IMG/VR virus record: IMGVR_UViG_3300034142_000033
Location: 1-51,570 of that record
Source: a virus
Direction: 5' to 3' (one strand)
DNA length: 51,570 bases
Positions 32,116 through 39,964 of the stretch are shown here, piece after piece. Numbering within the stretch: position 1 is the first letter of the stretch; every line of letters begins with the position of its first letter. The notes under the pieces are model-generated. The model was not told the origin of the DNA and made no database searches. It was given only the letters and a program-made list of their open reading frames with translations. Made by a program: the position numbers and the translations under genes.

Positions 32116-32411
32116 CACACCGCCTTAAAGTAGTACTTTGAGGCGAAAAAAAGCGCTCCGGCCGGCAAGCCTATCCGGCCGGAGCCTGGTCCGCTCGACG
32201 CACTCCACATCCCACTGGCGGCAGCGGGGCAACCCGGGTGGCCGGCAACGCCGCGGCCGAAGCCGCGCCGACGACGGATGGTGGCAGCCGGCCCGCATGT
32301 GCCATTGGGCCGGCCCCGCGCGCGCTTTTCACCAGGTCCGGACCGCGACCGCCGCCGCCCCCATAGCAGAACCCATCCGTCTTTGCTCCAAAATGGATGA
32401 AGGCCGATCAT
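32112..32411 (-). CDS. Hypothetical small protein
   Basis: A 99-codon frame linked to its neighbours by ATGA (32408-32411) and GTGA (32112-32115) overlaps, which supports translation. The product starts MIGLHPFWSKDGWVLLWG and continues Arg/Gly-rich, ending FFASKYYFKAVW, the last part encoded by hairpin 32121-32145. Low complexity in the middle weakens the call. Confidence 0.45.
   Translation of the reverse strand: MIGLHPFWSKDGWVLLWGRRRSRSGPGEKRARGRPNGTCGPAATIRRRRGFGRGVAGHPGCPAAASGMWSASSGPGSGRIGLPAGALFFASKYYFKAVW
32121..32145. repeat. Palindromic hairpin before the GTG of 31906-32115
   Basis: Twelve-bp arms with a single G-U pair (CGCCTTAAAGTA and TACTTTGAGGCG), centre AAGTAGTACTT. On the minus strand it ends six bases before the GTG start of the next gene and covers its AAGG. 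Confidence 0.8.
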
Positions 32412-32929
32412 TCGACCAACCCAGCGCGGATCGATGCGGCGAGGCCGCGCAGCGCCACGGCCAGCGGCCCCCTCGTCTCAGGCGAATATTGCAGCCCGTT
32501 GGGGTCGAGCGGCAGCTCCGGCCGCTCGATCATCAGGGCGTAGCCCTCGACGAAGTCGGCGATCTCGAAGTCGCGCTCGGCCCGAACCTCCTCGAACGCC
32601 TTCGGCCGCTGCGCGGGCGGCTCGCCCGCCGCCTTGGCATCGCGGTAGCTGACGAACTCGAACCAGATTTCCTTCTCGGGGCCGCAATGGCGGGTCAGCG
32701 CATAGGCTTCGGGCAGCGGCACCATGCCGGCCTCGGTCTTGCGGTTGGTATAGCCGCCCCCAGCCGAGCGCCCGTCGACACCGCGCCGCCAATAAGCGAG
32801 ATGCTCTTCCGACCAGATCCTGACCAGCGCATGCTCATAATTGTCGACCTTCTCCGGCGCGCGCTGAAACATCCTCAGCGAGCGCGCCTGGTACGTCTTG
32901 AACTGCGCTGGCCGGCGGTAGTGCCTCAC
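32408..32929 (-). CDS. Hypothetical phage protein
   Basis: A 173-residue protein starting GTG 32929 (GTGA overlap). It starts VRHYRRPAQFKTYQARSLRM, then FQRAPEKVDNYEHALVRIWSEEHLAYWRRG and YALTRHCGPEKEIWFEFVSYRD. No domain known to me. The large upstream in-frame extension overlaps two other genes and is not translated. It is a member of the tightly coupled early cluster. Confidence 0.6.
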   Translation of the reverse strand: MRHYRRPAQFKTYQARSLRMFQRAPEKVDNYEHALVRIWSEEHLAYWRRGVDGRSAGGGYTNRKTEAGMVPLPEAYALTRHCGPEKEIWFEFVSYRDAKAAGEPPAQRPKAFEEVRAERDFEIADFVEGYALMIERPELPLDPNGLQYSPETRGPLAVALRGLAASIRAGLVE

Positions 32930-33165
32930 GGGGCCTCCCCCAGCCGCCGGGCGGCCTCCTGGGCGGGCGAATGCGCGCTCAGCCACTGGGCCGCCTCGAT
33001 CGCGAGCTGGGAGGCGATGTGCGGCGTCGCCTTCGCCTCGGCGATCGCGCGCCTCTTGTCCCACGGCAGCCGCCGCCAGCAGCGCAGGCAGAATCGTTGC
33101 CACCGCTCGAGCGGTGCTCCGCAGCCCCGCGCCAGGCAGACGTGGCGATGGCGCCGGTGCGTCAC
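32926..33165 (-). CDS. Small Cys/His-rich protein, likely zinc-binding
   Basis: A 79-residue protein from GTG 33165 (GTGA overlap). It has CLARGCGAPLERWQRFCLRCW, with C-x4-C and C-x2-C spacing that fits a zinc ribbon or finger, preceded by HRRHRH. Zinc fingers of this sort appear in small phage regulators and nuclease inhibitors. No function is proposed. Confidence 0.6.
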   Translation of the reverse strand: MTHRRHRHVCLARGCGAPLERWQRFCLRCWRRLPWDKRRAIAEAKATPHIASQLAIEAAQWLSAHSPAQEAARRLGEAP

Positions 33166-33413
33166 TCGACCGCCTCCGTCGTGAGGAAGGCGCGCACGAC
33201 TTCTCCGCCGTCCCAATGCCCGGTGAGGATGCCGCGCCGGGCGCTGAACCCGGCCTGGTAGCGCCGTGCGGCGATCAGCCTCGCCCGCCTAAGCGCGGGG
33301 TCGATTCCGCGCAGCGGCCGGAACCGCGGCAGCGTCATGGGCCCGCGCGAGATCGCGGCGCGTGTTAGGGACGGAACCGACGGGACATCGCAGGAATCGG
33401 GGGCGCCGCTCAC
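33162..33413 (-). CDS. Small basic hypothetical protein
   Basis: An 83-residue protein from GTG 33413 (GTGA overlap with the methyltransferase stop). It is basic with RPLRGIDPALRRARLIAARR and an acidic C-terminus. A start at ATG 33338 is an alternative. The coupling to both neighbours suggests it is translated. No domain recognised. Confidence 0.5.
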   Translation of the reverse strand: MSGAPDSCDVPSVPSLTRAAISRGPMTLPRFRPLRGIDPALRRARLIAARRYQAGFSARRGILTGHWDGGEVVRAFLTTEAVE

Positions 33414-34102
33414 TTGCCCGCCTCCATCCTGTCGAGCAGGCCGCGCTCGCTGCGCCAGCCGAACCGGTGCGCGTCTTCAGCCGTGCTCAGCCGCGCCTTG
33501 CTACCGGGCGGAATGCCGCGAAGCGGCTGCGGCGCCGCGCCCTTCATCCAGAAGAACCAGGCATAGGCCGTGGCGCTGGACGCCGCCGGGTCCCAGCGCC
33601 CGAGCGTCATCGGCACCCGCTCGGCGAACGGGCAGCACAAGGTCAGCGGCTGCGGGCCGTGGAGCAGGCGGTACCGCGCCGTCCCTTCGAGGAAGGCGAG
33701 CCGCAGCAGCAAGGCGACCCCGCGCCGCGCCCGCGTCAGGCCGAGGCGAAGGAACTCGGCCGCGGTCCGGAACGGCGGGTTGGTGACGATCCAGTCGGCA
33801 TAGAAGCCGTCGTCCTGCACCGCGTAATCCGGCCCGGCCTCGGCGAGAAAGTCGTAAGGGGCGCCATAGCCGAACGGATGAATGTCGCTTCCAAACACGA
33901 CGAACCGCTCACCGAGCGCCGCCGCCATATGCCCCTCGCCGCAGGCCGGCTCCCACACGCTGCGGGCTTGCGGGTCGAGCAGCGCCAGCACTTCGCCCCC
34001 GGCCCGCGCGGCCCAGGGCGGCGTCGGGAAATAATCGAGCTCGCGCCACAGCGCGGTACGCTCACCGTCGCCCACGACCTCGCCCACAGCCCGTCCAGCC
34101 AT
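33410..34102 (-). CDS. N6-adenine DNA methyltransferase
   Basis: A 230-residue protein. The SAM-binding region has VWEPACGEGHMAAALGERF, and the catalytic motif IV is TNPPF (in DWIVTNPPFRTAAEFLRL). The family has NPPF-type motifs and methylates adenine N6. The ATG at 34102 is the best start: upstream residues in the longer frame come from the compound hairpin (34147-34214) and flanking noncoding DNA. It follows 34219-34521 in the operon. It likely protects against host restriction. Confidence 0.82.
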   Translation of the reverse strand: MAGRAVGEVVGDGERTALWRELDYFPTPPWAARAGGEVLALLDPQARSVWEPACGEGHMAAALGERFVVFGSDIHPFGYGAPYDFLAEAGPDYAVQDDGFYADWIVTNPPFRTAAEFLRLGLTRARRGVALLLRLAFLEGTARYRLLHGPQPLTLCCPFAERVPMTLGRWDPAASSATAYAWFFWMKGAAPQPLRGIPPGSKARLSTAEDAHRFGWRSERGLLDRMEAGK

Positions 34103-34146
34103 CACCGCGCCGGCACCCTCGGGACGAAGCGGGCTCACCGAGGCCC

Positions 34147-34214
34147 GGCCCAAAGTAATGGCGGAGCCTCCATCGCCACGCCTGGGGGACGAGGCAGCTC
34201 CGCCATTTTGGGCC
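34147..34214. repeat. Compound palindromic element upstream of the methyltransferase
   Basis: Outer stem GGCCCAAA/TTTGGGCC, a three-base bulge (GTA), inner stem ATGGCGGAGC/GCTCCGCCAT. On the minus strand the loop runs TGCC...GGCGATGGAG, shared with the element at 38752-38821. It lies just upstream of 33410-34102 and encodes no clear gene. Confidence 0.75.
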
Positions 34215-34218
34215 GAAT

Positions 34219-34521
34219 TCACAGCATCCTCCACTGCGGCGGCAGGCCCAGAGTGCGCGCGATCGCGTCGTCGGCGCGCTTGCGGATTTCGCACAGCTCG
34301 ATCCGCTCCCACGCCTCGCGGAGGGCCTGCTCATAGGCTTCGATCAGTTCGAGTGCGGCGGGGTCGTAGCGGCAGTCCTCGCACGGGCCGAGCCGCTTCA
34401 GGATAGTGTCGCGAAGGTTGCTCGCCGACTGCCGCTTCCGGCTCTTTCCCCGGGCCCGCACGCAGCGCAGGTGCACGGCTTCGTAACCAGCCTCCTGGAA
34501 CACTTCGGGAGGCGTACCCAT
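34219..34521 (-). CDS. Small hypothetical protein with CxxC
   Basis: A 100-residue protein starting MGTPPEVFQEAGYEAVHLRC at 34521 (ATGA overlap with the adenine methylase). It contains ILKRLGPCEDCRYDPAALEL with a CxxC pair and ends in helix RKRADDAIARTLGLPPQWR. No family assigned. It lies between two methyltransferase genes. Confidence 0.6.
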   Translation of the reverse strand: MGTPPEVFQEAGYEAVHLRCVRARGKSRKRQSASNLRDTILKRLGPCEDCRYDPAALELIEAYEQALREAWERIELCEIRKRADDAIARTLGLPPQWRML

Positions 34522-35423
34522 CACAGCAGCCCCCTTTGCGGGCAGGCGTCGGCGGCGGCCGGGTTGAGCCACAGCACCTCGCGCCGCTCGCGCGCGCCGT
34601 CGGCCAGCGCCTTGCGCTCGACCCGCCGCCACGCGCCGTTCGGGTCGCTGGCAAGGGCGCCGTCGTAAAGCTCCGACGGATAGCCCGACAGCACCACCAT
34701 GCCCTTCAGCGTCTTGAGGAAGGCGAGCAGCTCGACATGGTCGGCGTCGGTGAGCTCGTGGCGGTACGTGCCGCCGCCGGGTTGACGGTTGGTCCGCGAC
34801 CGCGTCGTGATCAGATAAGGTGGGTCGACGAAGTTGAGAGTGCTGGGCGCGTCATGAGCCGCCATCAGCTCGAGGGCGTCGCGGTTCTCGATGACGACGC
34901 CCCTCAGCCGTTCGACAACAGCGGCGAGAGCAGCGGGATAGCCGGCCCACTCCCTGGCGACGGATGTCGTGTCGGACTTGCTCGAGCTTGCGCGAAAGCC
35001 GGTCCGGTACGGACTCAGCCCGCCGTCCGAACCATGGCCCAGCCAAGAACGGGTGAGCCACCGCCGCGCATCCTCTACCGGATCTGAGCTCGGCTCATAT
35101 GCCCGATAGAATTCGCTTCGCGCGAACGGCGTCAGTTCGAGCGAGCGAATTAGCCGATCGGAAGCCTTCGGATCGCGGAGCATGGCGAACAAAGCGACAA
35201 GCCGGTCGTCCTTGTCGTTGTAGATCTCCCGGTGGGAGCGTGGCTTGAGCAGCCCGACCGACCAGGCCCCGCCATAAGGCTCGACGTAGCAGCGATGCTC
35301 GCCGAAGAAGCTGATGATCCACGGCGCCAGCAGCCACTTGCCGCCGTGCCAGCGCAGCACCGGCCGGGTGACTCGTCCCAAAGTGCTACTTTGGGACGGG
35401 GAGGGGGAGAGGAGCGCGGTCAC
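34521..35423 (-). CDS. Dam-type (D12 class) N6-adenine DNA methyltransferase
   Basis: A 300-residue protein. It has the D12 class signatures LRWHGGKWLLAPWI (motif X/I), VEPYGGAWSVG and motif IV DPPY (FVDPPYLI). The GTG at 35423 overlaps the DUF5131 stop (GTGA). The hairpin 35374-35398 encodes residues within the first 20 codons. An alternative GTG further on (codon 22, before LRWHGGK) would leave the hairpin upstream of translation. It probably gives resistance to host restriction or marks phage DNA. Confidence 0.88.
   Translation of the reverse strand: MTALLSPSPSQSSTLGRVTRPVLRWHGGKWLLAPWIISFFGEHRCYVEPYGGAWSVGLLKPRSHREIYNDKDDRLVALFAMLRDPKASDRLIRSLELTPFARSEFYRAYEPSSDPVEDARRWLTRSWLGHGSDGGLSPYRTGFRASSSKSDTTSVAREWAGYPAALAAVVERLRGVVIENRDALELMAAHDAPSTLNFVDPPYLITTRSRTNRQPGGGTYRHELTDADHVELLAFLKTLKGMVVLSGYPSELYDGALASDPNGAWRRVERKALADGARERREVLWLNPAAADACPQRGLL
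35374..35398. repeat. Palindromic hairpin at the 5' end of the Dam-type gene
   Basis: Perfect 11-bp arms CGTCCCAAAGT and ACTTTGGGACG enclose GCT. It codes SSTLG in the N-terminus if the GTG at 35423 is used. Confidence 0.82.
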
Positions 35424-36441
35424 GCCGGCGCCACCGGCCTTGCGGCGATGGCGGGCATCGCGTCATGGGTCCAGCCATCGAGCAGCCGCCCGGCTGCCTT
35501 TTTGCCGATCGACCAAAGCTGATCATCGGGATCGAAGCGGTGGAAGTCCTCCTGAGCGCCGGCTGCGTCGAACCACCAATCCTGATGCGCCGCGCCGACC
35601 CACCCTGCGAAAGCGGGGCGGCGCCCACTCACCATGGGGCCAAGCGAGACCTGCCCCGCAGGCCCCCATTGACCCATTGCTTGAAGAAGAAGGCGATGCC
35701 GTGCGCGGCGCAGAAATCTCGGGTGTCGCGGTGCCAGTCGGGATGCGACGGCCGCGCCCTCGGGCCGGATTCCCCGCCCGAGATGATCTGCTGGACGAAC
35801 TCCCAACCCGACCAGTCGACCGGCTCAAGGGCAGGCTCGTAGCTGACGAACTTCACCGCAGCCGGGACGGCGCGGAAATCCTCTCGCCGTTCGTCGGCCG
35901 CCGCCTGATCCTCGACCGAGGTGCCGAGCCAGACATTAGGGAGAGGAAAACCTGCCGCGATGATCGACTGCTGGCTGTCTGCGTAGCCGTCGACCACCTC
36001 TAGCGCCGCGAGAACCCACGCGACGTCGCGGTGGGCGGCGGCGAGATAAGCCCGCATACGGTCGGGACGCTTCGTGAGCAGCTGGAAGCTGTGCTGCGAA
36101 GCGAGCGCCATCACGGCGAAGACGCGGTCGAGCATCTCGTCGGTGACGAAGTCGGCGAACAGGTCGGTCATCGACCCGACGAAGATCCGCCGCGGCCGCT
36201 TCCACTTGAGCGGCAGCAGCAGCATGTCCGGGTCGAGCAGGATTTCGACGTCCTCGGGGACGTGGCCGGGCTTGTAGGGCAGCTTGGTGCCGAGCCGGAG
36301 GTTGAAGCTTTCGGCGTAGCAGTTCCGGCACCCGTCGGACTTGTGGACGCAATGCCATCCGAGCCGCCCCGTCGCCCGATTGCGCGCGCGGATCGGGTTC
36401 CAGCTCGCATCCGTCCACTCAATTGCCGAACGATCAGACAC
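35420..36441 (-). pseudogene. DUF5131 (Gp37/Gp68-type) gene with a -1 base frameshift
   Basis: The 270-residue open frame (to 35629) starts at GTG 36441 and carries the family's IEWTDASWNP, CRNCYAESF, IFVGSMTDLFADF and FQLLTKRPDRM. Its end after AFFFKQW is nonsense. Adding one G at about 35673-35675 restores reading into GQWGPAGQ and on to WSIGKKAAGRLLDGWTHDAMP, the family's true C-terminus, stopping at 35420. So a single-base deletion (or sequencing error) splits one gene. Four Cys residues may bind metal. Role in phages is unknown. Confidence 0.82.
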
Positions 36442-36913
36442 CGGTGTGCCTCCGTTCGCGCCGCAGCTTCTCCAGATTGAGGCGATTCAGCTCGACGGCC
36501 GAGATCCCAAGCCGCACGCGCGGCAGCTCGATCGGTGTGCGCGCCCAGACCGGCAGCTGCGTCCGATTGGCGAGCGCCAGCAGCACGTCGCCGTGACAGG
36601 GCTTGCCGTCGAGCGCGCACCAGCAGGCGAGGTCGCGGCCTTCGAGGGCGCCAATGGAGCGGCGGACGCGGCGATAATAAGTCATCTGCTCGTCGACCGG
36701 GAGCCTCCCCCCGAGATCGATGAAGCCCACCGCCAGTTGCCCGAACATCGCGACGCACTGCTCGCGCGTCCCGTCGCGGCCGACGATGAATGGATTGCCC
36801 CAGCGTCCGGGCCGGGCGACGTTGACCGCCCCTTCGGGCAGCCGCCATCCCTTTGCGCGCGAAAGGCGGATGCGGCGAGGCCCTGTCCTGAGCGGGGTCG
36901 AAGGCTCAGCCAT
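36434..36913 (-). CDS. DUF4326 family protein
   Basis: A 159-residue protein. The family pattern is clear: RIRLSRAKGWRLPEGAVNVA, RPGRWGNPFIVGRDG, ALEGRDLACWCALDG, KPCHGDVLLALAN. Cys and His residues (CWC, CHG) suggest a metal site. DUF4326 members are frequent in phage and plasmids; their function is not known. The first residues PSTPLRTGP are encoded by a host-type repeat. Ends overlap both neighbours. Confidence 0.8.
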   Translation of the reverse strand: MAEPSTPLRTGPRRIRLSRAKGWRLPEGAVNVARPGRWGNPFIVGRDGTREQCVAMFGQLAVGFIDLGGRLPVDEQMTYYRRVRRSIGALEGRDLACWCALDGKPCHGDVLLALANRTQLPVWARTPIELPRVRLGISAVELNRLNLEKLRRERRHTGV

Positions 36914-37151
36914 CGGCGCACTCCCCGGCCGTCAGCCACTCTTCGTTGCGGGTGCGGAGGAAGGGGACGCAGTCGGCGCCCTCATATTTCATGGCGTCGG
37001 ACGATCGCGCCTCCATCACCCGGAACCGGGTGCCGGCCGGCAGATGGCGCTGGGCATCTGCGACAGCCTCGTCACGGCTGTCATGGCAGCCGGCCCAGCC
37101 CCCATGCTCGTCGTCGCCCTCGGCGAGCCACCACCATGCCCAAGGCGTCAT
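36906..37151 (-). CDS. Small hypothetical protein
   Basis: An 81-residue protein starting MTPWAWWWLAEGDDEHGGWA at 37151 (overlap with the stop of 37148). It is Trp-rich at the N-terminus and contains HLPAGTRFRVMEARS and FLRTRNEEWLTAGE. No family assigned. Coupling on both sides supports it. Confidence 0.6.
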   Translation of the reverse strand: MTPWAWWWLAEGDDEHGGWAGCHDSRDEAVADAQRHLPAGTRFRVMEARSSDAMKYEGADCVPFLRTRNEEWLTAGECADG

Positions 37152-38023
37152 CGCAGCACCTCCGTCCCGGCCGTCAGCAGATGCGGTCCCTCGGCCTCCA
37201 TCGCCGTCAGACCCCGCTCGATAGCATCGTAAAGCGCCGTCGCGGGCAGCATGCCCATCGCCCGGCCGAGCGCGACCGCGCGCGCCCACAGCGGCGGATG
37301 GCGCCGGTGCACGGCTTTGATCAGGTCGGCCGGGGTCTCCGCCAGCGCCGTCTGGATTCGCTCGGCGAGGCTCGCCGGGGCCGCCGCGTCGAGCACCGAA
37401 CACACCGTCCCTGTGCTCTGCGCCAGCCGCCGCCGCGCCGACGAAAGCTCCGCCTCCCGCCGCACCGTCTCGCTCAGCGGCTGCGCATCGGCGCCCGCGC
37501 CTTTCGCCACCACCCGCGCATCGGCGGCCCGGCTTCGGCCGACCCTGTGCCGGCCGCTCCGCCTCCGCGCGTGGGCGAGCCCGGCCGCGCCGGTGCGGTT
37601 ATGCGCCTCGCCGGTCGGCGGGAGCGCGCGCCGTTCCGCGGCGCCCCCGCTTCCCGTCTCGGGATACGGGCCCGAGCCTCCGGCCATGGACGCCGCCGGA
37701 TGCTGCATCTTTTTGGGCGCGGCCCCGCCGCCCGCTCCGCCTGGGGGGGCAGTAGCGGCAACGGGCGGCAAAGCCGCGCCCTCGGCCGGCGCCGCGCCGG
37801 CGGGGCTACCCGCCAGCCGCAGCCGGTCGAACTCGATATGTCCCTTCCAGCGCAGCCGCTGCTCGCTGGCTTTGAGTTCGTCGGCGCTGCATCCCAGCGC
37901 GCGGCGAAGCTCGCGCCGCAGCGCCGCCTCGGCCGGCCGTGACCAGCTTCCGGCCGCGCCCTCATTGGCACCGCCCTGCCGCTCGCGCAGCGCCGCCAGC
38001 AGCCTGCGGTCGAGCGCCTTCAT
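37148..38023 (-). CDS. Hypothetical early protein with low-complexity centre
   Basis: A 291-residue protein starting MKALDRRLLAALRERQGGAN at 38023. A hairpin (38032-38050) lies nine bases upstream and its 3' arm contains GGGGACGAG, the likely Shine-Dalgarno. The N-terminal 80 residues look like a small HTH-type domain (ALRRELRRALGCSADELKAS). The centre is Pro/Ala/Gly-rich. The C-terminal 90 residues are helical (LAERIQTALAETPADLIKAV). A replication accessory or regulatory role is possible. Confidence 0.5.
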   Translation of the reverse strand: MKALDRRLLAALRERQGGANEGAAGSWSRPAEAALRRELRRALGCSADELKASEQRLRWKGHIEFDRLRLAGSPAGAAPAEGAALPPVAATAPPGGAGGGAAPKKMQHPAASMAGGSGPYPETGSGGAAERRALPPTGEAHNRTGAAGLAHARRRSGRHRVGRSRAADARVVAKGAGADAQPLSETVRREAELSSARRRLAQSTGTVCSVLDAAAPASLAERIQTALAETPADLIKAVHRRHPPLWARAVALGRAMGMLPATALYDAIERGLTAMEAEGPHLLTAGTEVLR

Positions 38024-38031
38024 GATCTCGT

Positions 38032-38050
38032 CCCCAAGTGAAGCTTGGGG
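38032..38050. repeat. Palindromic hairpin upstream of 37148-38023
   Basis: Arms CCCCAAG and CTTGGGG enclose TGAAG. It lies nine bases before the ATG on the minus strand. Confidence 0.7.
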
Positions 38051-38084
38051 CCGGGGCAGGCAGGAAGGGCAGAAACCGAGCCCG

Positions 38085-38285
38085 TCATTTTCGGGCCCTC
38101 CGGTGCTTGCGGCGGACGCGCTTGGAGATGTGGAGCCGGTTGGGCCGCTTCTTCGGGGGCGATGACCGGCGCTTGCCTCGGCCGCTTTTTGCCGGAGGTT
38201 CCTCCGGCGCGAGATCAACCCGAGGGGAGAAGTTCGACAGATCGAGCGAAGCGCCAATCGCCGCCAGATAGGACAACCACTTCAT
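38085..38285 (-). CDS. Small basic protein
   Basis: A 66-residue protein (ATGA overlap with the next upstream gene). It has a hydrophobic N-terminus (MKWLSYLAAIGASLDL) and a strongly basic C-terminus (KRPNRLHISKRVRRKHRRAR). It could be a nucleic-acid-binding protein. Unknown family. Confidence 0.5.
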   Translation of the reverse strand: MKWLSYLAAIGASLDLSNFSPRVDLAPEEPPAKSGRGKRRSSPPKKRPNRLHISKRVRRKHRRARK

Positions 38286-38623
38286 GCCGCTCCCCTCCGC
38301 GCCGCGCCGGGATTGAACAGCGCCCGCGCTTGCTCGTGAAGGCCGGCGCGCCGCGGCCGCCCGGCGCCGGCCGGGCGCGAGCTGCGCACCGCCAGATAGT
38401 CGAAGCCGCCGCGCTCGCGGCGTTGCTGGACCAGGTAGAGCATGCCGCGCGCCTCATGCCGGCGCAGCCGCTCGAGCAGCGCGTGCCCCGCGTCGCCGGC
38501 ATGATAGCCGACATGGTAAAGCAGCCGCGCTCTCGGCTGCGCCGCCGCCACCCAGGCGTCGAGCCGCGCCGCGTCGAGCGGCTTGCCCCCGCTCGCGCCT
38601 GCCGGAATGTGCTGCTGCTCCAT
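38282..38623 (-). CDS. Hypothetical early protein
   Basis: A 113-residue protein starting MEQQHIPAGASGGKPLDAAR at 38623, with AAGGGG five bases upstream, so the longer frame is rejected. It contains RLDAWVAAAQPRARLLYHVG and MLYLVQQRRERGGFDYLAVR. No family assigned. Confidence 0.55.
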   Translation of the reverse strand: MEQQHIPAGASGGKPLDAARLDAWVAAAQPRARLLYHVGYHAGDAGHALLERLRRHEARGMLYLVQQRRERGGFDYLAVRSSRPAGAGRPRRAGLHEQARALFNPGAARRGAA

Positions 38624-38751
38624 CTTTACCCCTTGGCCCATCACACCGGGCCCGTTCCGGTCCGCTTCACTCGGGGTTACGCCCCCTTCGCCGCCTGCCG
38701 GCCTCAGCTGGTGTCGCCGGCCGCCATTCCTTCGAGGCCCATCACCGGGTT

Positions 38752-38821
38752 CCCTTCAAAATGATGTTGGAGCTGCCGCTTCGCCCCGAAGCGGCGATGG
38801 AGGCTCCAACATTTTGAAGGG
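38752..38821. repeat. Compound palindromic element upstream of 38282-38623
   Basis: Outer stem CCCTTCAAAAT/ATTTTGAAGGG, a three-base bulge (GAT), inner stem GTTGGAGC/GCTCCAAC, and a loop that has its own stem CCGCTTCG/CGAAGCGG. The loop shares TGCC...GGCGATGGAG with the element at 34147-34214, in the opposite strand. No gene here. Confidence 0.75.
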
Positions 38822-38827
38822 GTCCCA

Positions 38828-39334
38828 TCAAATCCAGCCCTCGGCTCGCGCTTCGAGCCCCTTCTCGATCTCCACCGCGACCTGGACGAGCTCGCGAGCC
38901 TTGCCGAGCAGCTCGGCGGCCCGGCCGCGCGACACATCCTTGTCTTCGGCCAGCCCCTCGCAGAGCCCGGCGACCAAGCTCCCCGCCTCGTGCGAAAGCC
39001 GCGCCGCATAGGCGCTCCAGGCGGCGAGCGACGCGTCGCCGCCGGCCGCGTCGGTCCGGACCGGCACGAACACACCGCCCTGGCGGCTGCACAATGCCTG
39101 GGTGACGTGCGGCCAGCCCGGCTGTCCGACCGTCACGTCCTCCAGCGCCGCGACCTCGTCGATGCGGAGGAAGTCGGGCGTGTTCGGCAGGCCGCAGTCG
39201 CTGATCCGTTGCTGGCGCGTTCCGCACACCTTGGCCGCCGGCACGGTTCCCTGGGCCGCACCGACCAGCCCGCGTGTGGCGACCTTCAGCATCAGCCGGT
39301 CCGGCAGGTGCACGATGGCGCGCCGGTCGTTCAC
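38828..39334 (-). CDS. CII-like phage regulatory protein
   Basis: A 168-residue protein from GTG 39334 (GTGA overlap with the Cro-like gene). It has LMLKVATRGLVGAAQGTVPA, then a helix pair with KVCGTRQQRISDCGLPNTPD, matching the HTH of small phage CII-type activators, and FLRIDEVAALEDVTVGQPGW. It is the second gene of the leftward early operon, as lambda CII or Cox partners are. Confidence 0.6.
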   Translation of the reverse strand: MNDRRAIVHLPDRLMLKVATRGLVGAAQGTVPAAKVCGTRQQRISDCGLPNTPDFLRIDEVAALEDVTVGQPGWPHVTQALCSRQGGVFVPVRTDAAGGDASLAAWSAYAARLSHEAGSLVAGLCEGLAEDKDVSRGRAAELLGKARELVQVAVEIEKGLEARAEGWI

Positions 39335-39864
39335 GGTTTCGTCCCGATCTGATCGCCGGTGACGGAGCGTGCGGTAAATTCACCGGCATTACCGCCCGAC
39401 GCCTCGGCATCGGCGGTTACATTGCTCACCGCCATGCCAAGCCCTTGCACCAGCGCTCTACCGCCCATCGCGGCCTCCCCAGTCGAACAGGCTGGGCTCA
39501 GCGTGGTGACGGAAGGCGCGCGGGGGAGGGGGCACGTGCTGGAAGAGGTCGCAGAGAAAGGGCGCGGCGAGGGTCCCTCCGAGACCCTCGAAGCGACTTT
39601 GATGGAGCTCCCACCGCTGAGGTCAACCGACTGCTCAGACGGTCCCGGCTCCGCGACCGCGTCTCTCAGCTTCGCGTCATGCTCGGCCATGAAGGAGGCG
39701 AGGCGGTTCAGCGTGTCGAGATTAGGCGAGCGCCCGTCCCGGATCGACGTCACCAGATTGGGTTCGCCGGTCGCGTCGCGGCCGAGCCGGGAAGGCGCCA
39801 TGCCATGGCGATGAAGGAAGCTGTCGATGCGCTCGACGAGCTGGGCGCGCGTGGGAATGTCCAT
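39331..39864 (-). CDS. Cro-like XRE regulator
   Basis: A 177-residue protein starting MDIPTRAQLVERIDSFLHRH at 39864, right next to operator O1. Residues 5-60 form an HTH (SRLGRDATGEPNLVTSIRDG, RSPNLDTLNRLASFM). The remainder is low-complexity (Ser, Pro, Ala). Opposite direction and shared operators with the S24 repressor fit a Cro role. The tail may be dispensable. Confidence 0.7.
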   Translation of the reverse strand: MDIPTRAQLVERIDSFLHRHGMAPSRLGRDATGEPNLVTSIRDGRSPNLDTLNRLASFMAEHDAKLRDAVAEPGPSEQSVDLSGGSSIKVASRVSEGPSPRPFSATSSSTCPLPRAPSVTTLSPACSTGEAAMGGRALVQGLGMAVSNVTADAEASGGNAGEFTARSVTGDQIGTKP

Positions 39865-39879
39865 GCCGCGCTTTGTGCC

Positions 39880-39961
39880 GTTAGATCAATCTAACAGTCA
39901 AGCAGAAATGTTAGACCACTCTAACATTGATCAGCGACTGCCGCTGTTAGATATTTCTTAC
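39880..39961. promoter_or_regulatory. Three-operator array O1-O3 between Cro-like and repressor genes
   Basis: Three copies of the dyad GTTAGAnnnnTCTAAC at 39880-39895 and 39910-39925 (both perfect) and 39946-39961 (GTTAGATATTTCTTAC, one mismatch). Spacings centre to centre are 30 and 36 bp. Promoters for both sides must overlap them. O3 ends three bases before the repressor ATG, with no Shine-Dalgarno, so its mRNA may be leaderless. Confidence 0.9.
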
Positions 39962-39964
39962 AGC

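Noticed and set aside
32121-32152. Possible intrinsic terminator at the hairpin with A-run
   Set aside because: The run is on the wrong side: an A-tract follows on the plus strand and a T-tract precedes the stem on the minus strand.
37251-38165. 304-codon plus-strand frame opposite 37148-38023
   Set aside because: Ser/Ala/Arg-rich and lacking start signals; the minus-strand gene has coupling at both ends.
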